A stretch of DNA of 64,000 nucleotides from Byssothecium circinans (GCA_010015675.1 ML976996.1:551343-615342), one strand, 5' to 3'. Shown: positions 47,066-58,704, numbered from the stretch's first letter. Numbers and translations: made by a program. The notes: generated from the sequence alone by a model not told the origin.

Positions 47066-48914
47066 TCACTCTACCTCGAGCAACTGATAGCGACCACCAT
47101 TCCGATCCAGAGCATCCTCAATCCTTTCCATAACGGCCAGAACCTTCTCCTCTTCAAGCCGACGACCAACGACTTGTACACCGACAGGCAGACCCGCCAT
47201 CTTCTCCGCGTCATAGTGTTTATACGCACCTTTCGCGACGCCGTTGAGTTTTTTGAAGTCGAACGAAGCGGGTAGTTGGTCTTTGACTGAATCCACGTGG
47301 GTGACCGGGATGATACCCGAGGAGTAGTCGAGCTACATTTTGTTAGTTCTGGTGCTTGGAATTCACGGGGAGAGACTTGCTAGGTTGAACAAAAAGGTAT
47401 ATCCACAACTGCTCACTGCATCATGCATCCCATCATGAGGCACTGCAGGCGTAGCGTTCGGCGGTGTAATCATAACATCCATCTTCGCCTCGTCGTTCCA
47501 CCAGTTGAAGAACTTGTTCTTGTATGCCTCACGCTTACCAGCCAGCTGCCAGTACTCGCGTGCACTCTTCGGGTGCCAGTCTCGCAGCAAGCCAGCCCAG
47601 ATGTCATCACGCTTGACGTACTTTAGCCAGAGATAGTAGATGTATTTGATAGGCCGGGGAAGGTTCATGAAGAAGACCATTTGGGCGGCGCCGGGATCGT
47701 TCCATTCGCCGGTGCGGAAGAAGGACATGAAGGTGGCGCCTCCATCGCTGAGAAGGAGTTGCGATGCTAGGTAGAGAGCCTCATAAGGAAAAGGTGGGTT
47801 GACATCATAGACTTCGTGGCCTTCGGCTGAAAGAGCTTTTGCTACGTTGTCGAGGGCGCGAGCGCAAGCCGGAGACGGATCCACGACACTATCGGTCCGA
47901 AGCACGCCTACCCTCAACGTCTTCTTCTCCTTGTACTCTTTCTCCACACCTTCCCTCCACTCCAGCGGATGGACAGTGTAGTCGTACTTCCAAGGCTTCA
48001 TCTGGATGAAGCTGCGGGTGAAATAAGTGAGATCGTTTAAGGTGCGTGCCATTGGGCTGAAGACGCTGGGAATTGCTTCCTGGCCCGGCATACTGGTGTT
48101 CATGCCCATCTTCGGCCATCGTCCGGTTGAGCATCGTATTGAGTAGCAGCCGGAGAAGTGTGCGGGAACTCTCACTGAGCCTGCAACATCTGATCCAATG
48201 CCGATGCGACTGCCACCGAATGCTAACAGAGCTGACTCGCCCCCGGTTGAACCTCCCGGAGAGTATGAGGGGTTGTGCGGGTTGGTGCAGCGGCCCCATA
48301 CATCGTTTGTCGATTCGAAGGAGAGGAGCGTCGTAGGCAGGTTCGTCTTCACGAAAGGTATGGCACCTAGCACAATCAGTCATTGCACGGGCCAGATCTT
48401 TATTCAGATAGCGTACCAGCTTCCTTCAACAACCTCACTAATGATCCATCCTCCGCATATGGTTTCCCTGTGTTCGCGGAAAATCCCACAGAGATATCAA
48501 ATCCTTTGACCTGAATCGAGTCCTTCAAGCTGACCGGTATGCCCGCCAGTGGGCCTTTCAGATCAATCTCATTCTTGGCCCACTCCTCTGCTTCGGGAAA
48601 CAAAATCTCTGTCGCGCAATTTGTCTTCTCGTGTGCCTTTATCGTGACTTTACCGTATGCGCGTAGGATATCGACGGGGTTGGTGACTTGCTTGTGGACA
48701 TCTTGGACGAGCTCTTGGATGGATTTACCAAGGATTGTGCGTTCTTGAGGGGACAGAGGGGTGAGGTAGGGCGCTGGGAGGGTTGCGATCTTGGAGGCAC
48801 GTTCGGATTGCTTGCGTTGGCTGGGGTGGGATGGGATGAGTGGGGGTTGGGTGTGGGATGCTGGAGAGCTGCTTACCAGTCGCGCCTGTGTTGGAGATAG
48901 CTTGAGAGACCCAT
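47066..48914 (-). CDS. amidase-signature hydrolase (four exons, one GC-AG intron)
   Basis: Exons 48914-48877, 48820-48417, 48366-47381 and 47332-47066 (introns 56, 50 and 48 bp) give 564 residues. The Ser-cisSer-Lys triad is visible: Lys in GIPVSLKDSIQVKG, cis-Ser in SPGGSTGGESALL, nucleophile in GIGSDVAGSVRVPAHF. The last intron starts GCAAGT rather than GT, with an AACTAAC branch and GTAG end, and only this splice joins TFLFNL to LDYSSGIIPVTHVD. Fungal relatives hydrolyse acetamide, fatty-acid amides or other amides; substrate is not determinable. The short first exon (MGLSSYLQHRRD) is less certain than the rest. Confidence 0.9.
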
Positions 48915-50223
48915 AGTAGCTATAGGCAATTATGGGGAGAGTCAGTGTAGGACGTGTAGAAGAGAAGTGCCCGAAAGACGGGCGTGTCCACTCGCCCTAC
49001 AAGAGTGGTGGTCATGCTGGCGGTATCTGTGTGAGCTTGAAGCGCATATCTCCGCGAAAAGCCGAGGTGAGGGTTTCGGAAAGACCTGCCCTTACGGGCC
49101 ACGATGCCATTCCGCACCCGCATCAAGCCACTTCACACCGTCGCTCCATGACCATCCTCCAGACGACAATGAAGGACTTGGAGTTGGAGGTAATAGGACT
49201 TGGTGACGACGTCAAAGCTGACTGGTAGCGCCCGCCAAGGACACGTGATACAACCAATAGAGCACCAGACAGCACAACAACATCACGCCTCAATATCGCA
49301 CTGGACCGTCCACGCCCACAAACCCAAAGCTTCCGGCACGAAACACCACACCAATGCGCGCGAGAAACGACCAGCTCAACGCGTGAGCATAGACATCTGT
49401 CCTGCAACCGCACTGTCATGTCCACTACGTCTCTCCAGCAACCCATTCCCGGCGGCTGTTCAGGCAGTCTAGATCTCTGCCAGCGCCTCTGATTGTACCT
49501 CAACAGATCTAACCATGGCTCCCGCGCGCGATGGTGGTCGAAAAGCTGAAGTGGGACCGCGGAAGCAAACCGAAAGCCGCTACGTTGTCTCCCATCCACT
49601 CAATCTCCATCGCAAACTGGGGCTTTAGATCTTTCAGGCCGGTTGACGTCTACTGTAACCTAGTGGCTTTTTGGTGAACTGTAGTTTTTATTTGACACGG
49701 CGCTTTCTATGCTGTAGCCGCTGGGGTGCGTCTGTGCCACAGCTCGCCTATTTCCGACATTTTATGAGGCAGCGCGCTCTCGATGCTGATTGGCAGACGC
49801 AGCGACTACTCAAGCAAGCTGCCATGAAACGCATCCCGTCCAGACGGGCGACTGACAGGAATAGCAGAAGCTTCAGCCATTCGAATTTCACCGAAGATGC
49901 TCGTGTTGTAGGCAGAAGGCAGGTTCTAGGTATATAAGATGCGCTGGTGCTAGCTGTTCAGTCATCATCATCCACTTCAGCATCCAACTCACCACCACTT
50001 CACATTTCTTTCCTCTTTCTTCTTTCCATTATTCCTTGTCTCCTTTGTCGGATCTCATTCTTTCGAAAAAGTTGTCTGTCAACGCACTCTCTTCATCTGC
50101 TGGCAGATTGCGCTCCGTTCATTGCAGCATAAAAGCACTTCTTCTCGTCCGACTTCCAACGACCTCCCAACTGAACGACCGTCTTTTCCAACGCTTTCCG
50201 TCTTTCAAGCAACTTCAGCCAAC
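48915..50223. other. divergent intergenic region, amidase / MARVEL gene
   Basis: About 1.3 kb between divergent starts. The part at 49940-50220 is CT-rich and leads into the MARVEL ATG as a long 5' leader, with tataagatg at about 49932. No ORF is supported; the 158-codon minus frame at 49123-49599 has no motif. Confidence 0.5.
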
Positions 50224-50928
50224 ATGCCTATCCCAAGCTACGGTGCTGGTCCTATCAGCAAGCTCTTCCTGCTGGTGAGGATCATGCAGGTTATTTCCAT
50301 GATCATCATCATCGGGATCACTGCCAACTTCATCGGCAACATTGTCAGCACGGGTATCGAGCCTCCAAAGGAGTTCGTCGGCACCATCAGTGTGGTATGT
50401 ATAGTACCTCGATTCTAATCAGTACACAAAACTAACAACACAATAGACGTGCATTGCCACTCTTTACATCATCGTCAGCATCGCCTTTTACTGGGCTGGC
50501 GCTAATCTCGGTCTCCTCGTCATGGCCGGTGTCGACTCTCTCCTTCTAATTGCCTTCATCGTCGTCGCCGTCACAGTGGGCAAGCCCATCTCTTACCTCA
50601 ACTGTTATGTCATTGGCAAGGCGTCTGCGGAAGTCGATGCCGCTTACTCTTTCGCTTTCACCAACTCGGTCAAGAACAACCTCAACACCATGGGCGACTT
50701 GCTGAGCCTGAGCCACTGGGCTGGCGTGACGAGGAGCAACTGCTTCCAGGCGAAGGCCGTCTGGGGTCTTGGGATTGCGCTTTGGTAGGTCTTTCGGTCA
50801 CCGCATTCATCAGGAAAGCGCTAATAATACACAGCATTCTCTTCACCACCTCTTCCACCCTTCTCCCAGCCCTCTTCTACAAGAACAAAAAGGCCAATGC
50901 CCCTCCCAAGTCCGCCGAGGACGCCTAA
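50224..50928 (+). CDS. MARVEL-domain integral membrane protein (three exons)
   Basis: Exons 50224-50394, 50447-50784 and 50835-50928 (introns 52 and 50 bp) give 200 residues. Four hydrophobic helices are seen: one around LVRIMQVISMIIIIGITANF, two in the middle (CIATLYIIVSIAFYWAGAN and GVDSLLLIAFIVVAVTVG), and one near GIALCILFTTSSTLLPALFY, with a short basic tail. The second extracellular loop has SYLNCYVIGK and SNCFQAKAVWGLGIAL, whose cysteines may pair. This is the MARVEL layout common in fungal plasma-membrane (eisosome/MCC-like) proteins. Specific function is unknown. Confidence 0.86.
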
Positions 50929-51773
50929 GTCTTGCCGGCCGCACTGTTACGAGCACCCAGTCAACTACGGTCTCCACCAGCTAGCCGTTGAACAGCACAA
51001 CAACAAAATCAACAAAAAATTGCATTTTGGGGGAGTTTCTCGGGTTCTTTGCTTGTCTTTTTCTGTTCAGACATTGAATGTCTCTAATGATAATGGATAA
51101 AATAGCGGCCCTTCGGCTTGCACCGATAGTGTACCCGCAAAAGCGCCTCAATCAATATAAAACAATTTGCACTTTGCAGATGCGTTCTCCCGTTCGCCCT
51201 GAAAACTATGATACGTGATTGGTCTATGAACCTTCCATCGCGCAATTGACACCGTTGATATGTCATTGACATAGCCGTAGCGCCGGTATGCGACAACCAC
51301 CACCACATGAGGAGGTAGACTGACATTGCATTCTTATAACCAAATGATTGATCCTAAGAGCATCACTACAATGTTCCCTTTTCTCGGCTGAACAAACTCC
51401 CAGCCAAGTTCACGAACAAAGTCGAACGCTCTCGGGTACAAGTACGAGACGCACGTACTCACGTCACCCTCCCTCTCCTTCTCCGAGATAGATCCGCATA
51501 AGCCGGAGCAGTTTCGTCAAACGGCTCGTCCTCCTCTAGAAGAATCTCCAGCATACCGCATCACAGAGTCCATGCTGACGCTGCCTACTCCAACGCAAGC
51601 AAGAACGCGTGCGCTGTTATCGTTTGGCTCAGCACCCGACGCGATCCGCTGATGGAATCGCCTGCCTCACACCTAGTCGTGCGAAGATTTGAAAGGATAC
51701 AAGGCGCCAGGAGAGGAGCGCGATGCGCGGGGTTCATGCATGTGGGTATTGATTTTGACTTACCATGGTTCTC
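50929..51773. other. gene-free stretch
   Basis: MARVEL gene 3' flank and unexplained sequence. A 30-base segment around 51233-51262 recurs diverged near 56262. Confidence 0.5.
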
Positions 51774-52013
51774 TCATACTTGGCTAACTGACGCACCGTC
51801 AAGCTCCCGCGAAGCGATTACGTTCCATTCAACGCGATCAAACCGGTGGGCACCTCCACTCGCCGAGAGACTTTCTTTTGCTTGCGCTTTGAGATACGCC
51901 ATGAAGCGGTTCCATTTCTCGTCGTTGTTGCAGGCGGTCGCGCGGTGGATGAGGAAGCCGTCGGGGTTCTCGAACCCGGAATTGCCTGGGTAGATGATTA
52001 GGATAGTTAACGC
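51774..52013 (-). pseudogene. decayed fragment of an unrecognised fungal protein
   Basis: A minus-strand frame of 79 codons reads ALTILIIYPGNSGFENPDGF, then HRATACNNDEKWNRFMAYLK, then VEWNVIASRELDGASVSQV before TGA at 51776-51774. Past the stop the frame continues ENHGKSK, so the TGA probably replaced CGA (Arg). An in-frame TAA precedes the readable part at the other end. I recall similar short segments in fungal hypothetical proteins that end in an LDGAS-containing motif, but cannot name the family. No intact partner lies nearby. Confidence 0.5.
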
Positions 52014-52320
52014 TTAGAGACTATGCTAGGTTAATTCAGGTTAGTATATATCAGTGCGCCTACCGTGGTACCTTATTATTGTAGAAGGCCTGCTTTACCG
52101 TGGGCTTTTACCGTGGTCTCGTTTTTGTCCGGTGGGGGATGGTGCAGCGGTTCCCGCCACCCCCAACCTCCTCCCTGCCTCGACCGGTTTCAAGCCTGCC
52201 ATCTGATTATTGCACCCAACAATTAAACGATAAGGCGAAACATGTCTGTGGTCGCTTCAAAATCCTCAACTTTTACTCAAGCGCTCAATAGCTTGTCACA
52301 CGCTCGAATCATATTTTATA
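52014..52320. other. upstream region of the lysozyme-like membrane protein
   Basis: AT-rich to about 52100, then CT-rich; the presumed promoter and leader of the next gene. The motif taccgtgg occurs twice (52062 and 52098), with a third ttaccgtgg at 52110. Confidence 0.45.
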
Positions 52321-53895
52321 ATGGACAGGCAGTATCCGGAATACCCACAATACGACTACCCAAGACCGAAGACGTATCACTCTGCTGCGACACTCACCAG
52401 GCCTGCGCCCGCTGCCCTCAAAGGTCTACACGAAACCCGAGATAAAAGGCCCCGCGGTCAACGCGCTGGTTCTCGATCTGTCAAACATTCGATACCTCAC
52501 AATGGTGCCATATGCGGCAACAGCTTGTGTGATAGTCCGCATATCGCCGTGAACGAAAGACTGTGCCCGGGACCGGAAGGCCTCGAATTATGCAGCCGAT
52601 GCTACAAACGCTTCAAGGTCGAGCGCAGACGAGCTAGGGAAGCACAGCGCGCTGTTACGGATGACTGGAGAAGACCGAGGCGACGTCGTTCGAGGATTGC
52701 CGTCGACGAAGATCGCGCAAGCCATGAAGTCAAGAGCTATGACGAGAAACGAGTCAAGAACTATAGTAAAAAACGACCAAGTTCAGGGTACTCACGCGGA
52801 AGAGAGCCCGCCAGGGAACCTTCGCCTCTCATCACACCACTTTCGGACTCGGGGAGGAGTGAGAGAAGCCCAGATCTCCACAACGTATCCCCATCTACTT
52901 TGAAAGAACACGACCGGAGAACAGCGCGATCACCTCGGAAGCACCGTTCGCATCGCGAAAAAGATGATCAGGGACTTGAGCGCAACAATCATGTGCGCGA
53001 TATGTCGACATACGACGAGGCAGAATTCTACAAGTATGGCAGGGTTGAAGAAGATGACGATCACTACCATGACAGGCGATGTTGTTGCAGCTTCTGGAGC
53101 CGTCGACGTAAATGCGTAGTGATCCTCGCTGCCGTCCTTTCCACCATCATACTGATCATCATCATTGCGCTCGCTGCCACGCTCTCGCGCAGGAAAGGAT
53201 TCACGTACACGCCGTCCTTTCGCCAAGTCAACAGCACGACTGCGTTCGACTCCGGCGGCGCGACTCGCAAGAGCGTCAACGACACAGACGACGGCATTGG
53301 CGCCGGCACGGACAGCTATACCTACTACCATGGCAACGCGTCTAATTTTCCCGCCAAGTCGAATTGGATGTCGTTTCAGGACATGTGGACCGCAAACCTG
53401 GACACCTTCAAAAACTCCTGCGGCTGGCTCAAGCGCGGTCCCAACAACACTCCCGAAATCATCCAAGACATCTACAACGCCATCCAAGACCGAGCCAACG
53501 CTTCCCTCGTAGACCATCGCATCATCCTCGCCACCATCATTCAGGAGACAAATGGCTGTCCGCTAAATCCGCCCACGACGTCCTCGGGCGGCACGAGGAA
53601 TCCTGGCTTGATGCAATCTCACAACGGGCACGAGTATGACGCCAAATACTCGCGCCTTTCCATTTTACAGATGGTTCAGGATGGGACGCAGGGGACAGAG
53701 CATGGATGGGGGCTAGTGGATAATCTAAATACGTATGGGAATCCGTATAAAGCCATGCGAGGATATAACAGTGGGTACATACCGGCGAGTGGCGATCTTT
53801 CTGAGAAAGCCGGTGCTACGGCTTGCTATGTGAGTGATATTGCGAATCGGTTGACTGGGTGGGTCCGCGCTGAGTCGAAGTGTTCAGAGGGGTGA
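52321..53895 (+). CDS. zinc-finger / single-pass membrane / lysozyme-like protein (single exon)
   Basis: 524 residues. Near 65-100 a Cys pattern (ICGNSLCDSPH then CSRCYKRFKVERRRA) resembles a GATA-like zinc finger. A long charged, Arg/Ser-rich region follows. One membrane helix (about 265-288, ILAAVLSTIILIIIIALAATL, flanked by RRRK and RRK) gives a type II topology. The outer part has several N-x-S/T sites and ends in a globular domain (about 340-520) with RIILATIIQETNGCP, GLMQSHNGH and YNSGYIPASGDL, the layout of lysozyme-like/transglycosylase folds with a likely catalytic Glu in IIQETNG. I infer a cell-surface glycan-directed role. The start is the first ATG; no intron is needed. Confidence 0.8.
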   Translation: MDRQYPEYPQYDYPRPKTYHSAATLTRPAPAALKGLHETRDKRPRGQRAGSRSVKHSIPHNGAICGNSLCDSPHIAVNERLCPGPEGLELCSRCYKRFKVERRRAREAQRAVTDDWRRPRRRRSRIAVDEDRASHEVKSYDEKRVKNYSKKRPSSGYSRGREPAREPSPLITPLSDSGRSERSPDLHNVSPSTLKEHDRRTARSPRKHRSHREKDDQGLERNNHVRDMSTYDEAEFYKYGRVEEDDDHYHDRRCCCSFWSRRRKCVVILAAVLSTIILIIIIALAATLSRRKGFTYTPSFRQVNSTTAFDSGGATRKSVNDTDDGIGAGTDSYTYYHGNASNFPAKSNWMSFQDMWTANLDTFKNSCGWLKRGPNNTPEIIQDIYNAIQDRANASLVDHRIILATIIQETNGCPLNPPTTSSGGTRNPGLMQSHNGHEYDAKYSRLSILQMVQDGTQGTEHGWGLVDNLNTYGNPYKAMRGYNSGYIPASGDLSEKAGATACYVSDIANRLTGWVRAESKCSEG

Positions 53896-54431
53896 GGGCG
53901 GCGAATGAGGGAATGAACTTGTACGATATAATGTGTCTGCGGACCGCACATTCATTAGGCTCTGTTGGTTTTCTATCCTTCATTCAGGCAGATTATCAGA
54001 CATCAACGCAATCGAGCAGGTATAATACATCTAGATCTGTGCCCCACACTGTGACCTTTCGTATTATTAGAGAGAGGCCGTAGATTATGATATTGAAAAG
54101 GAAGATTACTACGCCCCCTTCTTTGTTTCCGCCCATGGTTATAATAACAAGGTCAGTTAGGCTTCTTTTCTAGATTGTGTGGGAATGCATACTTTGCGAA
54201 CATGCACCGAGTATTGGGACAACGGCTTTCCATCCACGGGCGAAGTAAGACTGGCGTGACACCGACGACGCGATAGAGAAGGCTCGCGCGCGAACAAGTG
54301 ATGATGGATGTATTTTGGGAAAAGACTGAGAACCTCCATGGAATTGTAAATCATACATAACTTCATAGTGATTGGCAACAGCATTTTCGCGGCATTAATT
54401 CATCTGAGTTTTCTTCTTTCACTTCAATACA
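53896..54431. other. gene-free stretch
   Basis: The 3' flank of the lysozyme-like gene, then a promoter-like region for the decayed secreted protein. No ORF with motifs. Confidence 0.5.
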
Positions 54432-56110
54432 ATGGAACTATTCCAATACACTTTTCCAGGCGTCGCTCTTGCAGCTGCCTCATGCTATGCCAAACCCGTT
54501 ACAAAGGGCCCGAAGGACTCATATGTCACACCCGACATCTCACCAAGCAACGTTGCCAACACTGCGGGACCGTCTGCGCCAAAGCGCTCTGTAACGCCCG
54601 AAACAGTGGGAGACAAGCATAGTTACGACCATGTTACCACCACCAGAAAAATGCAAGAGCATTGGTCCAACTATTGATGCATCGAGCATGAGTGTGGCGG
54701 TGACGATCCGGGTCTAGTAGATCAATGCCGTTCACTCTGTGCCAACGAGCCCAAGGGCGACGGATGGGTTCAGAAGTCTGTGGCTTGTATAATCAACATC
54801 GGCAAGTCACCGTGGCTCGGTGGCTTGAGCGAAGAACCGCCTGATAAACTAGGTTAGCAGAATCTCCAGTTCGTCCTAAAGAGGAGAGCTTCGCTGACAA
54901 TCGAGAACTGAAGGTCATCGCATAAGGCCAGGTGACTGCTCGTGCAATAATCCTGTAACCGAAGTGCTCGACGAGTTCTTCATGGAAAGTATTAAAGCAG
55001 TCGGCGATGTGCTTCAGCAATACCTCTGTCCTGTATTCAAAGCCTTGGATATGCTGCCGCGGTTGGGTCTTTCGCGATACCTCCCCGGGGAAAGGCAATC
55101 CAGAGTGGCATGAGTGAGCATCTCACTGGCTACAGCAAGAGCTAGGATTTTCCGGAACATGCAACTGCTACTATGTAGTGGCGGCTATTCAGACGGTGAA
55201 AGCGTATAAATATGCGTACGAAGCGAAAGATGCAGCGATCGAGTTTGCGAATGCTTTCCTGGGAGGCTTGTCTGCGTCTGAGGCTGCAGGATGCAGAAGT
55301 CCACCGAGCTTCGACGATCCTGTGAAGGTGTTTGTGCCGTTGAGCGATGCACCCGATGAGATTATTCCTGAAGAGTCGATGTGGGGAACACGTTCCCTGG
55401 TTGTTTTTGCTGATGGTCGTGATGCTAGGTTGGCTTGATACTTCGTCGATACCGTGCAAGAGGGAGGAATGTTCTCCCAAGTCCTCGGGCAAGGGTGGTA
55501 ACAATAACAATCACAAAAGGCCCCCGTCAACTCCTACCAAAGCGCCAGAGAAGGATTCACCGAAGAAAGATCACCCAAAGGACAAAAGTGGACAAGTAGC
55601 TTAAGGGGACGATCGAACATGGCATCAAAGCGTACCAGAAGGAACTCGAAAACTCTGCAGAAATGGGACAGAAATTCGAAGAGCACGGCCAGCGACAACG
55701 CCGTGAGGAAACGCAACGAGGCTATCCAGAAGCGCACAGCTGCCGGCACAGAGCTGGGAGCAGCACAGAAAGCGGTGCGAACCGCTCAGGATGCATTAGA
55801 AGCCGAAGTAGAGAGGATCTCGCAACTCGGTGATAAGGCGGAGCAAGACGCGGAGAATACAAAGGATGGTGGGCCGTATAAGATGAGGGCGAACGAGCTG
55901 GGATCCGCAAAGAGAAGGGCGAAGAATGCGAAGACAAATGCCAGCAAGCTGACGCGTGAGATTCTCCCCTTCTCTGTGCCGCCGGGTGTGACAAATGAGC
56001 TGCCAAAGGAGATCGATTATAGTAAGATTAAGCTTTTGAAGGCTGAGGAGTACGGAAAGCTAGTCACAGCCTTGCTCCGTAAGCATCTCCGTCTAGTTGC
56101 TGTCCTATAA
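54432..56110 (+). pseudogene. decayed gene for a cysteine-containing secreted protein with coiled-coil tail
   Basis: Begins MELFQYTFPGVALAAASCYA, a plausible signal peptide, and runs 81 codons to a TGA at 54675. Beyond the TGA the same frame continues with a Cys-bearing stretch (CIEHECGGDD, DQCRSLCANEP) to a TAG near 54855, so the TGA probably arose from CGA. Further coding-like blocks lie in shifting frames to 56110: one near 54957-55100, one at 55178-55438 (KAYKYAYEAKDAAIEFANAF), a Lys/Pro-rich one to 55604, and a coiled-coil-like block at 55619-56110. At least two stops and several shifts break it. The family is not named with confidence, and I do not attempt a reconstruction. Separate small genes remain possible. 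Confidence 0.5.
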
Positions 56111-57333
56111 GAGAGAATTGTGATCATTCAAAAATACCTCGAGTTACGCCAGTTCTTCACTTCCTGATAGTAGGCTCCGCCCCTGGTTCTTGATTGGTTG
56201 ATTAGTGAGGCTGGTGGTGGCTAGCGTATCGTGAGGACAGAGGGTAGGTGAAATGGTGTCGTTCCGCCATACAATTGACACTGTTGATAGGTTATAATAG
56301 CTTCTACAAATGTACGAAACCTCAATGCATTACAATACCAACTAGAAATATAAGATATTACGTCTTTATAGGTAGACTCTCGTCCATCCACGTTTTACAG
56401 CTCATGCTCAACGTGGCAATGGATACCTATCAAGCACCGTACCTCGCTCCGTATTTAATCCCTAACAATTCCGTCTATACAGCTTTTATCTAGGCAACAA
56501 GTCCAATGAAATATTTACTACAATAGGTCACTGTTCATGATACTTATCTTGTTCTACTACAAAAAAAAACAAGACACCAGCACTACGGAATCTGTACCCC
56601 TTAATAGCAACCCACCTTACTACTAATTAATGTGTATTGTGCTTGTTACTGTGGAAGAAGACGTATAGATTAGTTCCCTACTTCCGTAGGATTTATTACT
56701 AATCAATCCCAAATTAATACAGGTTTCAGATAGGTTTCCATATGTCCACTTCCGGCTCCCCCCTCACCCTCACGCCCCCCATCCCCGCCTACCATAAGGG
56801 GGTAGCCCACCTATTCTATAGGGGTTAGTCGCCATACAGTAGAGTCTACCCGACTATGATAGGAGGGACAATTTACGAACATGCGCTGCCCCAAGTACGC
56901 AACGAATACCATTGTAGTAATCCAACGCAGAAAAGCTACCTGGGTCTAGTGCTTTGTCTCTCTTTTTCGAGAGGAAAGAGGTAAATGGATCTACTTTGAA
57001 AACGAAGGCGGGACTCGATTCGGACCGAGTGGAAGATCGTGAGTTCATCGAGAATTGAATCTGAGATCGAGTCAGTCACTTGCAAGTAAGCAGCTCCCCT
57101 CCCTCCGGCAGCATCGAGCTACCTAATTATCCAAGACCCCGCAAAATCCACGAGTCCGTTAGTCATAATTAATGCTAATAATGGAGTTGGATGTGCAATT
57201 TTTGTGACTATATATACAGAGGTTCACTGCTCCGCTACTAAAAAAGACATCAGAATCATACTCGACTTCGATTGCTTAGCACGATACAGGATACACGATA
57301 CCCTAGAATACAACTTTTTAGCTAGTTCCGAAG
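56111..57333. other. AT-rich, repeat-like intergenic stretch
   Basis: 56240-56740 is TA-rich with short TTA/TAA runs, then becomes C-rich at 56760-56800; the change is abrupt. No transposon protein is readable. Close to the gene, tatatataca at 57210-57219 may be the TATA box of the oxidoreductase (ATG 57334). Confidence 0.5.
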
Positions 57334-58520
57334 ATGAAAGAAGCCATCGTCTATAAAGGTCCGAGGGTCGAAATCGTCGACACGCCAATCCCGGAATCAC
57401 CCACGCCCGACCATCTCGTCATTAAAGTCGTCGTCTCCGGCAGTAATCCCAAAGACTGGTAACCACGTCCCCATACTCCCTCTTCCACCCCTTCTCCCAC
57501 CTCCCCCTCCCAAACTTACCCCGCTAAACCCCCTCCTACAGGAAACTCCCCCACCTCTGGGGCGCGTCCCAAAACACAGGCGACGACATCGCGGGCATCG
57601 TGCACAGCGTAGGCTCCAACGTCTACGAATTCAAGCCCGGCGACCGCGTCGCGTCCTACCATGAAATGATGACACCCGGTGGGTCGTTCGCAGAGTACGC
57701 AATCGGCTTGCAGCATCTCACGGTCCATATCCCGAAGAACACAAGCTTTGAGGAAGCGAGTACGGTGCCGCTGGCAGCGATGACAGCGGCGGTTGGACTG
57801 CATATTAGGCTCGGGTTGGCGGAGCCATGGGGGAAGAATGAGAAGGAGATTCCGCTTCTGGTGTACGGGGGCGCGGCGGCTGTGGGAGGTATATTTCTCT
57901 CCCTCATTCTCTCCTCTTTCATCTCTTTTTGGGGAGACGTGGTTTGGCTGACGAGAGTGTGAACAGCGTATGTGATCAAATTGGCCGTAAGGGCAAACAT
58001 CCACCCCATCATCGCAGTAGCAGGCAAAGGCATCTCCTACGTAGAATCTCTCCTCGACCCCAGCAAAGGCGACGTCGTCGTCGACTACCGCAAAGGCGAC
58101 GCCGCCGTCGTCAAAGGCATCAAAGACGCCCTCAGAGGCAAAAAACTCGAATACGTCGTCGACGCCGTCTCGGATAATAATTCCTGGGTCAATGCCGTGC
58201 AGGTCCTTGATCCCAAGGGCGCTATCACGCTCGTCCTGCCCGGTAAGGAGTATCCGGGGATTCCGGGCACGGTGACCCAGTCGGTTACGAGTGTGGATTG
58301 TGTATTTAAGGCGGATAAGGATTTTGCGTTTGTGTATTTCAGGTTTTTGGCGAGGGGGCTGGATCAGGGGTGGTTTAAGGGGCATCCGTTTGAAGTTGTC
58401 CCGGGCGGGTTGAATGGTGTGGAGACGGGGTTGAGAAATTTGTATGAGGGGAAGGCTAGTGCGGTGAAGTATGTTTTCCGGATTGCGGAGACGGAAGGTG
58501 TGAAGGGGTCGGAGTTGTGA
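57334..58520 (+). CDS. MDR-family zinc-less oxidoreductase (quinone/enoyl reductase-like; three exons)
   Basis: Exons 57334-57458, 57542-57888 and 57967-58520 (introns 83 and 78 bp) give 341 residues. The N-terminal GroES-like domain reads VVVSGSNPKDWK, DDIAGIVHSVGSNVYEFKPG and GGSFAEYAIGLQHLTVHIPK; the Rossmann domain has LLVYGGAAAVGAYVIKLAV and then DVVVDYRKGD. Zinc ligands of alcohol dehydrogenases are absent, pointing to quinone-oxidoreductase or trans-enoyl-reductase relatives (ToxD-like). It probably uses NADPH. Some relatives work in polyketide clusters, but no synthase lies nearby. No breaks are seen. Confidence 0.9.
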
Positions 58521-58704
58521 GATGGGTAGCGGCTGGGAGGACTGGTTGAAGTAGTAGGTGTGGTTTTGTGTGTTTTAAACGTACTTGTGAACTTGGTATA
58601 TCCTCATTCATCCCTCCCATGAACTTTGCCGTGTGAACGCCGTAAATGCAATATCATATCTTCATCTCCATTCCTGCACGTCGGCTAGGCAATGGAAGGC
58701 CAAT

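Noticed and set aside
49123..49599. 158-codon minus-strand frame between the amidase and MARVEL genes
   Set aside because: No homology-like pattern; sits in a divergent promoter region.
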